A stretch of 64,000 nucleotides of DNA from Bradyrhizobium sp. Ec3.3 (GCF_000472925.1 NZ_AXAS01000013.1:1-64000), one strand, 5' to 3'; numbered from the stretch's first letter, positions 52,768 to 61,867 are shown. The notes: a model not told the origin generated them from the letters alone. Program-made: numbers and translations.

Positions 52768-55184
52768 ACGACTTAACTCCCACGCGGGAACAACGCACGG
52801 CCGCACTCGAAGGCATGGGCTGCAAGCGCAAGCGCGTCGAGGACATCCGCTTCACCCAAGGCAAGGGCAACTATGTCGACGACGTCAAGCTGCCGGGCAT
52901 GCTGCACGGCGACTTCGTCCGCTCGCCACACGCGCATGCGCGCGTCAAGTCGATCAACAGCGAGGAGGCGCTGAAGGTCCCCGGCGTGCTCGCGGTCATC
53001 ACCGCCGAGACGCTGAAGACGGTCAACCTCGCCTGGATGCCGACGCTCGCCGGCGACGTGCAGATGGTTTTGGCCGACGGCAAGGTGCTGTTCCAGAACC
53101 AGGAGGTCGCCTTCGTGGTTGCGACCGACCGCTATGCCGCCGACGACGGTGTCAACAAGGTGGTTGTCGAGTATGAGCCGCTGCCGCCGCTGGTCGATCC
53201 CTTCAAGTCGATGGCGCCTGATGCGCCCGTCCTGCGCGAGGATCTCGCAGGCAAGACATCTGGCGCGCACGGCCCGCGCAAGCACCACAACCACATTTTC
53301 GAGTGGACGGTCGGTGACAAGGAATTGACCGACGCCGCCTTCAAGAAGGCGGAGGTCACGATCAAGGAGATGATCTCCTATCACCGCACCCATCCGTCGC
53401 CGCTGGAGACCTGCCAGTGCGTCTGCTCCTTTGACAAGATCAAGGGCGAATTGACGATCTGGGGCACCTTCCAGGCGCCACACGTGATCCGCACCGTGGT
53501 GTCGCTGATCGCGAAGCTCCCGGAGCAGAAGATCCACGTGATCTCGCCCGATATCGGCGGCGGCTTCGGCAACAAGGTCGGCGCCTACCCCGGTTATATA
53601 TGCGCGGCGGTGGCCTCCATCGTCACCGGCAAGCCGGTGAAATGGGTCGAGGACCGCATCGAGAACCTGACCGCGACCTCGTTTGCGCGCGACTATCACA
53701 TGACGACCGAGATTGCCGCAAACAAGGACGGCAAGGTCACCGGCCTTCGCGTCCACGTGCTCGCCGATCACGGTGCGTTCGACGCCTGCGCCGATCCGTC
53801 GAAATGGCCGGCCGGCTTTTTCAACATCGTCACAGGATCCTACGATTTCCCGACCGCGCATCTCGCGGTCGACGGCGTCTACACCAACAAGGCGCCGGGC
53901 GGCGTCGCCTATCGCTGCTCGTTCCGCGTCACGGAAGCCGCCTACTGCATCGAGCGCGCAATGGACATCCTGGCGCAGAAGCTTGGCATGGACCCGGCCG
54001 AGCTACGGCTGAAGAACTTTATCAAGCCGGAGCAGTTTCCGTATCACTCGGCCCTGGGCTGGGAATACGACTCCGGTGACTACCATACCGCCATGCGCAA
54101 GATGATGGAGACGACCGGCTACGCCGCGCTCCGGAAGGAGCAGGCGGACAAGCGCGCGGCCTTCACGCGCGGCGAGACCCGCGAGATCATGGGCTTAGGC
54201 GTCTCCTTCTTCACCGAGATCGTCGGCGCCGGCCCGTCGAAGAACTGCGACATCCTCGGCATCGCGATGTTCGACTCCTGCGAGATCCGCATGCATCCGA
54301 CCGGTGCCGGCATCGCGCGCATGGGAACGAAGAGCCAGGGCCAGGGCCACGAGACCACCTGGGCCCAGATCATCGCGACCGAGATCGGCATTCCCGCCGA
54401 CAACATCCAGGTCGAGGAGGGCAACACCGACACCGCGCCTTATGGGCTCGGCACCTACGGATCGCGCTCGACGCCGGTGGCGGGTGCCGCGATCGCCATG
54501 GCGGCGCGCAAGATCAAGGCCAAGGCGCAGATGATCGCGGCCTACAAGCTCGAGGTCCACGAGGACGACCTCGAATGGGACATCGACGGCTTCCGGGTGA
54601 AGGGCCTGCCGGAAAAATTCATGTCGATGAAGGATATCTGCTGGGCGGCGTACAACTCGGTGCCGCCGGGCATGGAGCCGGGACTGGAGGCGGTCTCCTA
54701 TTACGATCCGCCCAACATGACTTATCCCTTCGGTGCCTATCTCTGCGTGATGGACATCGACGTCGATACCGGCGTGTACAAGGTCCGGCGTTTCTATGCG
54801 CTCGACGATTGCGGCACCCGCATCAACCCGATGATCATCGAGGGCCAGGTGCATGGCGGCCTCACGGAGGCCTTCGCGATCGCGATGGGGCAGGAGATCC
54901 GCTACGACGACACCGGCAACGTCGTCACCGGCTCGTTCATGGACTTCTTCATGCCGACGGCAGTCGAGACGCCGCATTGGGAGACCGACTTCACCGTGAC
55001 CCCGTCGCCGCATCACCCCATAGGCGCCAAGGGCGTCGGCGAGAGCCCGAATGTGGGCGGCGTGCCGGCGTTCTCCAATGCCGTCAATGACGCGTTCTCG
55101 TTCTTGGGGAGCACGCACATCCAGATGCCGCACGACTTCTGGCGCAACTGGACAGCGGCGAAGCAGCTGGGAGCGGTGGCATAG
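52764..55184 (+). CDS. coxL: Form I carbon monoxide dehydrogenase large subunit (Mo-Cu)
   Basis: 806 residues. The active-site loop is AYRCSFR with Cys385, which corresponds to the copper-binding Cys388 of A. carboxidovorans, and the catalytic Glu760 lies in KGVGES. AYxCSFR defines form I (true CO-oxidising) enzymes, while form II has AYRGAGR. Other molybdopterin-binding segments such as [11 protein letters not shown] and [10 protein letters not shown] are intact. It oxidises CO with water to CO2 at a [CuSMoO2] centre, carrying molybdopterin cytosine dinucleotide. Coupled to coxS by ATGA. Confidence 0.97.
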   Translation: MNDLTPTREQRTAALEGMGCKRKRVEDIRFTQGKGNYVDDVKLPGMLHGDFVRSPHAHARVKSINSEEALKVPGVLAVITAETLKTVNLAWMPTLAGDVQMVLADGKVLFQNQEVAFVVATDRYAADDGVNKVVVEYEPLPPLVDPFKSMAPDAPVLREDLAGKTSGAHGPRKHHNHIFEWTVGDKELTDAAFKKAEVTIKEMISYHRTHPSPLETCQCVCSFDKIKGELTIWGTFQAPHVIRTVVSLIAKLPEQKIHVISPDIGGGFGNKVGAYPGYICAAVASIVTGKPVKWVEDRIENLTATSFARDYHMTTEIAANKDGKVTGLRVHVLADHGAFDACADPSKWPAGFFNIVTGSYDFPTAHLAVDGVYTNKAPGGVAYRCSFRVTEAAYCIERAMDILAQKLGMDPAELRLKNFIKPEQFPYHSALGWEYDSGDYHTAMRKMMETTGYAALRKEQADKRAAFTRGETREIMGLGVSFFTEIVGAGPSKNCDILGIAMFDSCEIRMHPTGAGIARMGTKSQGQGHETTWAQIIATEIGIPADNIQVEEGNTDTAPYGLGTYGSRSTPVAGAAIAMAARKIKAKAQMIAAYKLEVHEDDLEWDIDGFRVKGLPEKFMSMKDICWAAYNSVPPGMEPGLEAVSYYDPPNMTYPFGAYLCVMDIDVDTGVYKVRRFYALDDCGTRINPMIIEGQVHGGLTEAFAIAMGQEIRYDDTGNVVTGSFMDFFMPTAVETPHWETDFTVTPSPHHPIGAKGVGESPNVGGVPAFSNAVNDAFSFLGSTHIQMPHDFWRNWTAAKQLGAVA

Positions 55185-55197
55185 TGGAGTTGATCTC

Positions 55198-55275
55198 GTC
55201 ATTCCGGGGCGCCCGAAGGGCGAGCCCGGAATCTCGAGATTCCGGGTTCGGCTCTTCGAGCCGCCCCGGAATGAC
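55198..55275. repeat. Dispersed inverted repeat, family B copy 5, inside the cox cluster
   Basis: Arms GTCATTCCGGGG (from 55198) and CCCCGGAATGAC (to 55275) around CCCGGAATCTCGAGATTCCGGG. It fills the coxL-coxD gap, and the coxD ribosome-binding site GGAGG (55276-55280) starts at its very edge. Confidence 0.85.
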
Positions 55276-55284
55276 GGAGGTAAC

Positions 55285-56151
55285 ATGAAAGGCCGTGACG
55301 AGATCGCGCAAGCGCTGGCTGCGTCGGGCTACATCGCCGACGCGGAGCTCGCGACCGCGATCTCGCTGATGCAATTATTGCGGCGTCCGCTGCTGCTGGA
55401 AGGCGAGGCGGGCGTCGGCAAGACGGAGGTGGCGAAGGCGCTTGCCAAAGTGCATGCGACCGAGCTGATCCGCCTGCAATGCTATGAGGGTCTCGACCAG
55501 TCCTCCGCACTCTATGAATGGAACTACCAGCGCCAACTGCTGGCAATCCAGGCGCATCGTGGCACTGACAGCATCGAGGACCAGATCTTCTCGGAAAAAT
55601 ACCTGCTGGAGCGCCCGTTGCTCGCTGCGATCCGCCGCGCGCAGGCTCCGGTGCTGCTGATCGACGAGATCGACCGCGCCGACGACGAGTTCGAGGCGTT
55701 TTTGCTGGAGCTGCTGTCCGACTTCCAGGTCTCGATCCCCGAGCTCGGCACCATTCCCGCGATCACCATCCCGCAGGTGGTGCTGACTTCGAACGGCACG
55801 CGCGAACTCTCCGACGCGCTGCGCCGGCGCTGCCTCTATCACTATGTCGACTATCCCGACGTCGATCGCGAGACGCGCATCATCCTGGCGCGGATCGCGG
55901 GCGCAAGCCCGTCCCTGTCGCTCCAGATCGCGCACATGGTCGAGGGCGTCCGCAAGGAGGAATTGCGGAAAGTGCCTGGTGTCGCGGAGACGCTGGACTG
56001 GGCGGCCGCGCTCGTCGGCCTCGACATAGGCGATCTCCACGATGCGCCCGAGACCGTGCACGAGACGCTGATCTGCCTGTTGAAGACGCATGAGGACCGC
56101 GCGCGCGTCACGCGTGAGGTGACGCAGCGCCTGCTCGGGAGGGTCGCATGA
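55285..56151 (+). CDS. coxD: CoxD: MoxR-type AAA+ ATPase
   Basis: 288 residues. Walker A is G40-E-A-G-V-G-K-T47, Walker B VLLIDEIDRADDEF, sensor 1 VVLTSNGTRELSDALRRRC. MoxR ATPases act as chaperones with vWA partners. In A. carboxidovorans CoxD is needed to insert sulfur and copper into the active site of CoxL. Its stop overlaps the coxE start (ATGA at 56148), matching the expected ATPase/vWA pair. Confidence 0.94.
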   Translation: MKGRDEIAQALAASGYIADAELATAISLMQLLRRPLLLEGEAGVGKTEVAKALAKVHATELIRLQCYEGLDQSSALYEWNYQRQLLAIQAHRGTDSIEDQIFSEKYLLERPLLAAIRRAQAPVLLIDEIDRADDEFEAFLLELLSDFQVSIPELGTIPAITIPQVVLTSNGTRELSDALRRRCLYHYVDYPDVDRETRIILARIAGASPSLSLQIAHMVEGVRKEELRKVPGVAETLDWAAALVGLDIGDLHDAPETVHETLICLLKTHEDRARVTREVTQRLLGRVA

Positions 56152-57350
56152 GCTGCTGCGGCGCGAGCCCCGAATTCGACGATCTCAACGAGGTCTCCCG
56201 ACTTGTCTCCGCAAGGCTCGCGGCTTTCCTGCGCACATTGCGTGACGCCGGCTTCCGCGTCGGGCTCGCCGAGGGGCTGGATGCGGCGGCGCTGATGTCT
56301 GCGGGCTATGTCGCGCGTCCCGGCCTCCTGCGCTCGGCGTTTAAACATCTGTTTTCGGCGCGCAAGTCCGACTGGGACAAGTTCGACGGCCTGTTCGACG
56401 CATTCTGGCTCGGCAAGCGCTCGCGCTCGCGGACGGTCGGCTCGGCGCAAGGCGCGAACAGCCCGTCGCTCAAGAGCTTGCAGGAAGGGGCTATGGAGCA
56501 GGGCGGCAAGCAATCGCTCACCGACCAGATCCCGTCATCCGAAGATGCACCGGATGGGCGCGGCGGCGAGGGACGGATGGAAGGCGCCTCGCGCGCCGAG
56601 AATCTCGCCGAGGTCGATTTTCGCAAGCTCAGCGATCCCGACCAGATCGCACAGGCCCACGAAGCCGCGGCGCAGCTCGCAAAAGTGATGCGCACGCGGC
56701 TGACGCGGCGTGATCTCGCGCGAAGGCGCGGATACCGGCTCGATCTCCGCCGCACCATCCACCGCAACATCAGCCATGGCGGCGTGCCGATCAGCCTGGT
56801 GAAGCGGCAGCGCAAGGACAGGCCGCTGCGGCTTATCGTTCTGCTCGACGCGTCGGGCTCGATGAGCGCCTACACATCCGTGTTCCTGCGCTTCATCCAC
56901 GGCGTGCTCGACGAATTCCACGAGGCCGAGGCGTTCCTGTTCCACACGCGCCTCGCCTACGTTTCCGATGCGCTGAAGGAGAAGGATGCCGGCCGCGCGC
57001 TCGACCGGCTCTCGATCATGGCGCAGGGCACCGGTGGCGGCACGAAGATCGGCGAGAGCCTGCAAAGCTTCAACCGTTGGCACGCGCAGCGCGTGATCCA
57101 TTCGCGCAGTTGCGTGATGATCGTGTCCGACGGCTACGAGACCGGCGACGCCGTATTGCTCGGGCGGGAGATGGCGGCGCTGTCGCGGCGTTGCCGGCGC
57201 ATCGTCTGGCTCAATCCGATGATGGCGTGGGCGGGCTACGCGCCGGAGGCGAGGGGCATCAAGGCTGTGCTGCCTCATGTCGATCTCTACGCGCCCGCCA
57301 ATACGCTGCAAAGCCTGCACGCGCTCGAACCCTATCTGGCGAAGCTCTGA
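56148..57350 (+). CDS. coxE: CoxE: von Willebrand factor A domain protein
   Basis: 400 residues. The N-terminal region contains helices and a disordered acidic stretch (about 95-150). The vWA domain has the MIDAS motif D234-A-S-G-S and later TGGGTKIGES and VSDGYETGD. The CoxE family works with the CoxD ATPase in maturing the Mo-Cu centre. Two adjacent cysteines (MSCCGAS) at the N-terminus are notable as possible copper or cluster ligands. coxF starts 11 bp after the stop. Confidence 0.92.
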   Translation: MSCCGASPEFDDLNEVSRLVSARLAAFLRTLRDAGFRVGLAEGLDAAALMSAGYVARPGLLRSAFKHLFSARKSDWDKFDGLFDAFWLGKRSRSRTVGSAQGANSPSLKSLQEGAMEQGGKQSLTDQIPSSEDAPDGRGGEGRMEGASRAENLAEVDFRKLSDPDQIAQAHEAAAQLAKVMRTRLTRRDLARRRGYRLDLRRTIHRNISHGGVPISLVKRQRKDRPLRLIVLLDASGSMSAYTSVFLRFIHGVLDEFHEAEAFLFHTRLAYVSDALKEKDAGRALDRLSIMAQGTGGGTKIGESLQSFNRWHAQRVIHSRSCVMIVSDGYETGDAVLLGREMAALSRRCRRIVWLNPMMAWAGYAPEARGIKAVLPHVDLYAPANTLQSLHALEPYLAKL

Positions 57351-57361
57351 CGGAGGCGCCA

Positions 57362-58249
57362 ATGACAGCGAATGTCGAAGTGCTGGATCTGGTGGCGCAG
57401 CTGAAGGCCGCCGAGCGTGCCTTCGTGCTCGCCACCGTTGTGCGCACCGTGTCGGTCACAGCGGCCAAAGCTGGCGCAAAGGCGATCATCGCGGCCGACG
57501 GGCGCATCGTCGCGGGCTGGATTGGCGGCGGCTGCGCCCGGGGTGCGGTGCTGAAGGCGGCGCGCGAGGCGCTCGCCGATGGCGTGCCGCGCATGGTGTC
57601 GGTGCAGCCGGAGAATCTGCTCGCCGAGCTCGGCGTCAGCCCGGGTGAGAGCCGCGACGGCATCCGCTTTGCCAGCAACATGTGCCCGAGCAAGGGAACC
57701 ATGGACATTTTCGTCGAGCCGGTGCTGCCGCATCCTTCGGTCGTCATTCTCGGCGCGAGCCCGGTTGCGCTGTCGCTCGCAGCCCAAGCCCGCACGCTAG
57801 GCTTTCACGTCACGCTGGCGGCGCCATCGGCCGATCTCGCCTCGCAGCCCGACGCCGACACGCTCATCGACGGCTACCGGTTGGGCGAATTGACTGAGGC
57901 AAAACGCTTCGTCGTGGTCTCGACGCAAGGCAAGGGTGACGAGGCCGCGCTGCGTGCCGCGGTCGCAACCGAAGCCGCCTATCACGCCTTCGTCGGCAGC
58001 CGCCGCAAGATGGCGGCGCTGCGCGCCAAGCTGATCGCGGAGGGCGTGGATGCCGTTGCGATCGATCGCGTCAAGGCGCCGGCCGGGCTCGATCTCGGCG
58101 CCATCACGCCGGAGGAGATCGCGATGTCGATCCTCGCCGAGATCACGCAAGCGCGCCGCCGCGGCCAGCGCGCCGCCACCTCGCTCACGGACAAGGAGAA
58201 GACCGACCATGCAGATGACCGACAGCCAGCGCATTCCCGCATCCCGTGA
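57362..58249 (+). CDS. coxF: CoxF: XdhC/CoxI-like maturation factor
   Basis: 295 residues. The N-terminal XdhC_CoxI domain has GRIVAGWIGGGCARGAV; a Rossmann-type C-terminal domain has PSVVILGASPVALSLA, FVVVSTQGKGDEAAL and FVGSRRKMAALRAKL. XdhC proteins load sulfur-containing molybdenum cofactor, and CoxF is implicated in completing the CoxL centre. The last 41 bp overlap coxG in another frame, so the extreme C-terminus (residues about 283-295) may be little constrained. Confidence 0.9.
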   Translation: MTANVEVLDLVAQLKAAERAFVLATVVRTVSVTAAKAGAKAIIAADGRIVAGWIGGGCARGAVLKAAREALADGVPRMVSVQPENLLAELGVSPGESRDGIRFASNMCPSKGTMDIFVEPVLPHPSVVILGASPVALSLAAQARTLGFHVTLAAPSADLASQPDADTLIDGYRLGELTEAKRFVVVSTQGKGDEAALRAAVATEAAYHAFVGSRRKMAALRAKLIAEGVDAVAIDRVKAPAGLDLGAITPEEIAMSILAEITQARRRGQRAATSLTDKEKTDHADDRQPAHSRIP

Positions 58250-58670
58250 CAAGGTCTGGGCAGCGCTCAACGATCCCGATGTGCTCAAGCAGTGCATCCC
58301 GGGCTGTCAGTCGCTCGAGGTCACCGGCCCGAACGAAATGACCGCGACCGTCGTCTTCAGGGTCGGCCCGGTGAAGGCAACCTTCGGCGGCAAGGTGACG
58401 CTCTCCGATCTTCAGCCACCGAACAGCTATCGCATTTCGGGTGAAGGCTCGGGCGGCGTCGCCGGCTTCGCCAAAGGCGGCGCAATGGTGCGGCTGGAGT
58501 CGGACGGTGCCGACAGCACCGTGCTGCACTATGATGTCGACGCGCAGATCGGCGGCAAGCTGGCCCAGCTCGGGGCGCGGTTGATCAACTCCACGGCAAC
58601 GAAGCTCGCCGGAGAGTTCTTTGCGTCATTTGCCGAGGTTGTCAGCGCCAGGGCGGTGGCGGACACCTGA
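58209..58670 (+). CDS. coxG: CoxG: SRPBCC/CoxG family protein, short form
   Basis: 153 residues, a single CoxG/SRPBCC domain (VWAALNDPDVLKQCIPGCQSLE, VGPVKATFGGKVTLSD, GGVAGFAKGGAMVRLE, DAQIGGKLAQLGARLI). CoxG attaches CO dehydrogenase to the membrane and is linked to quinone access. A. carboxidovorans CoxG has about 50 more C-terminal residues including a hydrophobic anchor; this one stops right after the domain. AAGGAGAAGACC precedes the ATG at 58209. It ends 1 nt from the convergent DUF1700 gene. Confidence 0.9.
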   Translation: MQMTDSQRIPASRDKVWAALNDPDVLKQCIPGCQSLEVTGPNEMTATVVFRVGPVKATFGGKVTLSDLQPPNSYRISGEGSGGVAGFAKGGAMVRLESDGADSTVLHYDVDAQIGGKLAQLGARLINSTATKLAGEFFASFAEVVSARAVADT

Positions 58671-58671
58671 C

Positions 58672-59244
58672 TCACGCGATCGGCTGCTCCGGCTTGAGCA
58701 GCCGGTAATGCAGCCGCGCGTAGCCGCCGAGCCACCTGACGGCAGCATTGAGTCCAAGCAGCAGCAATGCACCGAAACCTACGCCTGTCGTCACCAGCGT
58801 GATGCCCGCCAAAGCGCGCAAAATGAGCGCGACGATCCGTCCGTCACCTACATGCTTGTAGAGGCTGAGCAGCAATCCGATTCCGACGATCCCGAGGACG
58901 AGCATCACGAAGGCTATCACGAGCAGGATCAGCACGACCACCAGCAGCAACGGCAGCAGCAGGATGATATCGACCACGGCGAGGCCGCCGAGTGCCAGCA
59001 GCGCGGCCGTGGAGTTTTGCAGGGAATGATGATTTTCCCACCGGCGAAGCCCGGTCTCGGCGCGCAGCTCGCGCGCCAGTCGCCGCGGGTCGCCGAGCGC
59101 TTCCGCGACCTGCTCCTCGGGCCGGCCGGAGGCGCGGGCTTCATCGAAGTGGGCGGCGTAGTCGGCGAGGATGTCGTCGACATCGTCTCTGGGAAGTCCG
59201 GCGAGCCCGTCACCGAGGATGTGGAGGAAGTCGGCACGCTTCAT
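58672..59244 (-). CDS. DUF1700 family membrane protein
   Basis: 190 residues. A soluble N-terminal part resembles HAAS domains (FLHILGDGLAGLPRDDVDDILADYAAHFDEA in part; VAEALGDPRRLARELRAE). Three hydrophobic segments follow (about 95-140 and 155-175). DUF1700/HAAS proteins are nearly always encoded beside PadR regulators and are thought to transmit membrane signals. Its ATG overlaps the padR stop (ATGA at 59241-59244). Confidence 0.9.
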   Translation of the reverse strand: MKRADFLHILGDGLAGLPRDDVDDILADYAAHFDEARASGRPEEQVAEALGDPRRLARELRAETGLRRWENHHSLQNSTAALLALGGLAVVDIILLLPLLLVVVLILLVIAFVMLVLGIVGIGLLLSLYKHVGDGRIVALILRALAGITLVTTGVGFGALLLLGLNAAVRWLGGYARLHYRLLKPEQPIA

Positions 59245-59570
59245 CTGGTGTCTCCGAGCAACTCGTTGACGGCGTCCGCGAATGTGCGCCACTCGCGCTT
59301 CTGCGCGGTGAAGGCCGCGCGGCCCGCCGGCGTGAGCCGGTAGTATTTTCGCGGCGGCCCGCTGCTGGATTCGGCGAGGCGGGTGTCGACGAGTCCGTCA
59401 TCCTGCATGCGTCGCATCAGTGGATAGATCGTGCCTTCGCCCATGCCGACGCTGGCCGCCAGTGTCGAGGCGATCTCATAGGCATAGCTCTCGCGGCGCG
59501 CGAGCAGAGCGAGCACGCAGAGTTCGAGCGCGCCCTTCTTGAGCTGAATTTGATTCGCGGAATCTGCCAT
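59241..59570 (-). CDS. PadR family transcriptional regulator
   Basis: 109 residues. Winged helix KKGALELCVLALLARRESYAYEI, GEGTIYPLMRRMQDDGLVDTR, and wing GPPRKYYRLTPAGRAAF are standard for PadR subfamily 2. GGAGGA lies 4-9 nt before the ATG. It forms a pair with DUF1700 and probably represses its own promoter and the divergent hydrolase. Confidence 0.94.
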   Translation of the reverse strand: MADSANQIQLKKGALELCVLALLARRESYAYEIASTLAASVGMGEGTIYPLMRRMQDDGLVDTRLAESSSGPPRKYYRLTPAGRAAFTAQKREWRTFADAVNELLGDTR

Positions 59571-59602
59571 TCCTCCACTTGACTACACTGCCTTGAAGTG
59601 AA

Positions 59603-59638
59603 CTTATATAGCAAGGTACTGTGTATTACAAGGTACCT
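59603..59638 (-). promoter_or_regulatory. padR promoter with candidate PadR operator
   Basis: On the minus strand TTGTAA (59631-59626), a 17-bp spacer and TATAAG (59608-59603) form a good sigma-70-type promoter. AGGTAC occurs at 59614-59619, and AGGTACCT, a perfect 8-bp palindrome, at 59631-59638. The two copies flank the spacer as an inverted pair. A further stem GCACCT-CC-AGGTGC lies at about 59647-59660. Confidence 0.5.
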
Positions 59639-59683
59639 GTTAATATGCACCTCCAGGTGCGCGCTTTTATGGGAGACGCAGCC

Positions 59684-60778
59684 ATGAGCCTTCTTGATCG
59701 TCGCCGCCTTCTCGCTGTCCTTGGCGCCGGCCTCGCTGCGCCGCGTACATTGCTTGCAGCCGCACCATCCGAAGCGATCGCGCAGCGGCTTGCGGACGCC
59801 GAACGCAACGGCAAGGTGTTCGGTCTACATGCGCTGCTCGTGAGCCAGGGCGGCAAGTTCGTGTTCGAGCATTACGGGCAGGGCGTGGACGTGGCCTGGG
59901 ACCGGCTGCTCGATAATGTCGTGTTCGGGCCGGACGTAGCGCACGATCTGCGCTCGGTCTCCAAGAGCGTGGTCGGGCTCGCCTATGGTGTTGCGCTTGC
60001 GGCAGGCAAGGTCCCGCCGCCGGATGCCAAGCTCTACGGCCAGTTTCCGGAGTACGCCGATCTCGCCAGGCAGCCGGGCCGCGACAAGATCACGATCCAT
60101 CACGTGCTCTCGATGACGCTCGGCTTCGACTGGGACGAGCTGACGATCCCCTATGGCGATCCGCGCAACAGCGAGATGGCAATGGAAGCCGCCGCCGACC
60201 GCTATCGCTTCATCCTCGAGCGTCCGATCGTTGGTGAGCGCGGCGTGAAGTGGACCTATTGTGGCGGCGCCACCGCGCTGCTCGGCCGCCTCATCGCCAA
60301 GGGCACTGGGGAAGCGTTGCCGGCCTATTGCCGCCGCGTGTTGTTCGATCCCATGGGCTTTGGTCCGTCCGACTGGAGCGTCGGCCGCGACGGCGAGCCG
60401 CGCGCCGCGTCGGGCCTGCGGCTCCTCCCGCGCGACCTCTTGAAGATCGGCCGGCTCATGCTCGCTGGCGGCACCTGGAACGGAACACCCATCGTTCCCG
60501 CCGACTGGGTCAAACGCGTCACGACGCCTGTGGTCCCGACCAGCAACATCCGCAGCTACGGCTATCACTGGTACATGGGCGATTATGCCCCCGGCACAAC
60601 TCCACAGCCATTGCACTGGTTCGGCGGTGTCGGCTGGGGCGGCCAGTATCTCTTCGTCATTCCCGCGCGTGATCTCGTCATCGTGATCCATTGCGGGAAT
60701 TACCGGCGGACCGGCGCCGAGCAGACCGCGGTCATGCGCACGCTCATGACCGAGATCGTGTTGCCGAACTTCGTGTAA
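59684..60778 (+). CDS. Exported serine hydrolase, beta-lactamase/class C family
   Basis: 364 residues. A twin-arginine-type signal (DRRRLLAVLGAGLAA) suggests Tat export. The catalytic SxxK is S91-V-S-K94, with YCGG as the second motif in place of YxN, and HWFGGVGWGGQYL near the end for the HxG element. The family covers esterases, peptidases and 6-aminohexanoate-dimer hydrolases; an actual beta-lactam substrate is unlikely to be the main one. GGGAGACGCAGCC precedes the ATG. It is divergent from padR and shares the operator region. Confidence 0.87.
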   Translation: MSLLDRRRLLAVLGAGLAAPRTLLAAAPSEAIAQRLADAERNGKVFGLHALLVSQGGKFVFEHYGQGVDVAWDRLLDNVVFGPDVAHDLRSVSKSVVGLAYGVALAAGKVPPPDAKLYGQFPEYADLARQPGRDKITIHHVLSMTLGFDWDELTIPYGDPRNSEMAMEAAADRYRFILERPIVGERGVKWTYCGGATALLGRLIAKGTGEALPAYCRRVLFDPMGFGPSDWSVGRDGEPRAASGLRLLPRDLLKIGRLMLAGGTWNGTPIVPADWVKRVTTPVVPTSNIRSYGYHWYMGDYAPGTTPQPLHWFGGVGWGGQYLFVIPARDLVIVIHCGNYRRTGAEQTAVMRTLMTEIVLPNFV

Positions 60779-60813
60779 TTGCGAACGCGCAGAGTCAGAC
60801 AGAAGGGGCTCTC

Positions 60814-61812
60814 ATGCACCGGTTTTTATGCGTCCTCATGGCGATGGTCGTATTTGGAACAGCGGCTGCACATTGTCAGGCACCACAGGCCGGAACGACC
60901 ACGATCACGTTTCAATCGTCTACCTACAGCGACTTTCGTCAGCTTCTGACGCGAGAGGCTCCGACCGGAACGGTTACTATCCGTGCGAATCTGGGCTTTC
61001 CGGATGAAGCCAGGGATCACTATCCCGCAATCATCGTCGTTCATACGATCAGCGGCTATCGCGATGCCAATGAAGGCTATGTCGTTGCTGAACTACGCAA
61101 GTCAGGTTTCGCCACCTTGACCTACGACAGCTTTGCCGCGCGCGGGACAACGGGGGCGGTTCTGTCGGGGACGCCGGCCTATCTGCCCGCCGGTGTGGCG
61201 GACGCTTACGCGGCGCTGCGGCGGCTGGCGAGCGAGCCCAGGATTGACGCCGATCGAATTGCCATTATGGGTTTCTCATATGGCGGTGAGATGGCTCATC
61301 TGACGGCCTTTGAGCGGCTTCGTTCGGCGCTGGATCCCGGACAAGGTCGCTTCGCCGCGCATGTTGCTTTCTATCCCGCCGGAAATTTCGGCGTAATCGC
61401 CGAAAGCGGTGCCTATACCGGGTCGCCGGTGCTGATGCTGCTTGGCGAGAAAGACGACAATCTTCCGGTGGCAAAGATCGAAAGCTATCTGGCCTACGCC
61501 CGGGCTGCCGGGAATCCGGCGCCGATTGAAACCGTCATCTACCGGGGAGCCTACCACGCATGGACCGTTCCCAGCCTGGTGACGTTGCACTTCTATCCTG
61601 ACTACGTCAGCACAAAAAAATGTCCGCTCATCCTGCTCGGATCAAACGGACCTGCGTTCCTCATCGATGGTCAAGCAAAGGCGTTCGACCCGGGCTTCTT
61701 CGCGGCTTGCATGGGCGAGGCGCCCGGCTATTCGATGGTTTTCGATGCCGCTGTTCGGGAGCGATCGATCAGCGATGCAGTGCAGTTTCTTCGGCGAAAG
61801 CTCCAACCCTAG
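60814..61812 (+). CDS. Exported dienelactone-hydrolase-like protein
   Basis: 332 residues with a signal peptide (about 1-22). Alpha/beta hydrolase core: PAIIVVHTISGYRDAN, nucleophile elbow GFSYGG with Ser155, LMLLGEKDDNLP with the acid, and YRGAYHAW with the His. The Ser replaces the Cys of classical dienelactone hydrolases, so it is probably an esterase. GC and third-position GC look lower than in the neighbours. It starts 35 bp after the beta-lactamase-like gene and may share its transcript. Confidence 0.85.
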   Translation: MHRFLCVLMAMVVFGTAAAHCQAPQAGTTTITFQSSTYSDFRQLLTREAPTGTVTIRANLGFPDEARDHYPAIIVVHTISGYRDANEGYVVAELRKSGFATLTYDSFAARGTTGAVLSGTPAYLPAGVADAYAALRRLASEPRIDADRIAIMGFSYGGEMAHLTAFERLRSALDPGQGRFAAHVAFYPAGNFGVIAESGAYTGSPVLMLLGEKDDNLPVAKIESYLAYARAAGNPAPIETVIYRGAYHAWTVPSLVTLHFYPDYVSTKKCPLILLGSNGPAFLIDGQAKAFDPGFFAACMGEAPGYSMVFDAAVRERSISDAVQFLRRKLQP

Positions 61813-61867
61813 CGCGTGGGACGGTTGGCTGGGCAACGCGAACGATTCCGGACTCGCCCCGCAAGGA

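Noticed and set aside
52764..55184. CoxL as a form II (putative CO dehydrogenase-like) enzyme
   Set aside because: Form II carries AYRGAGR; this sequence has AYRCSFR and the coxC/D/E/F/G context of form I.
59684..60778. Antibiotic-resistance beta-lactamase
   Set aside because: Only SxxK and the general class C fold are shared; the YxN element is YCGG, and the family is mostly esterases and amide hydrolases.
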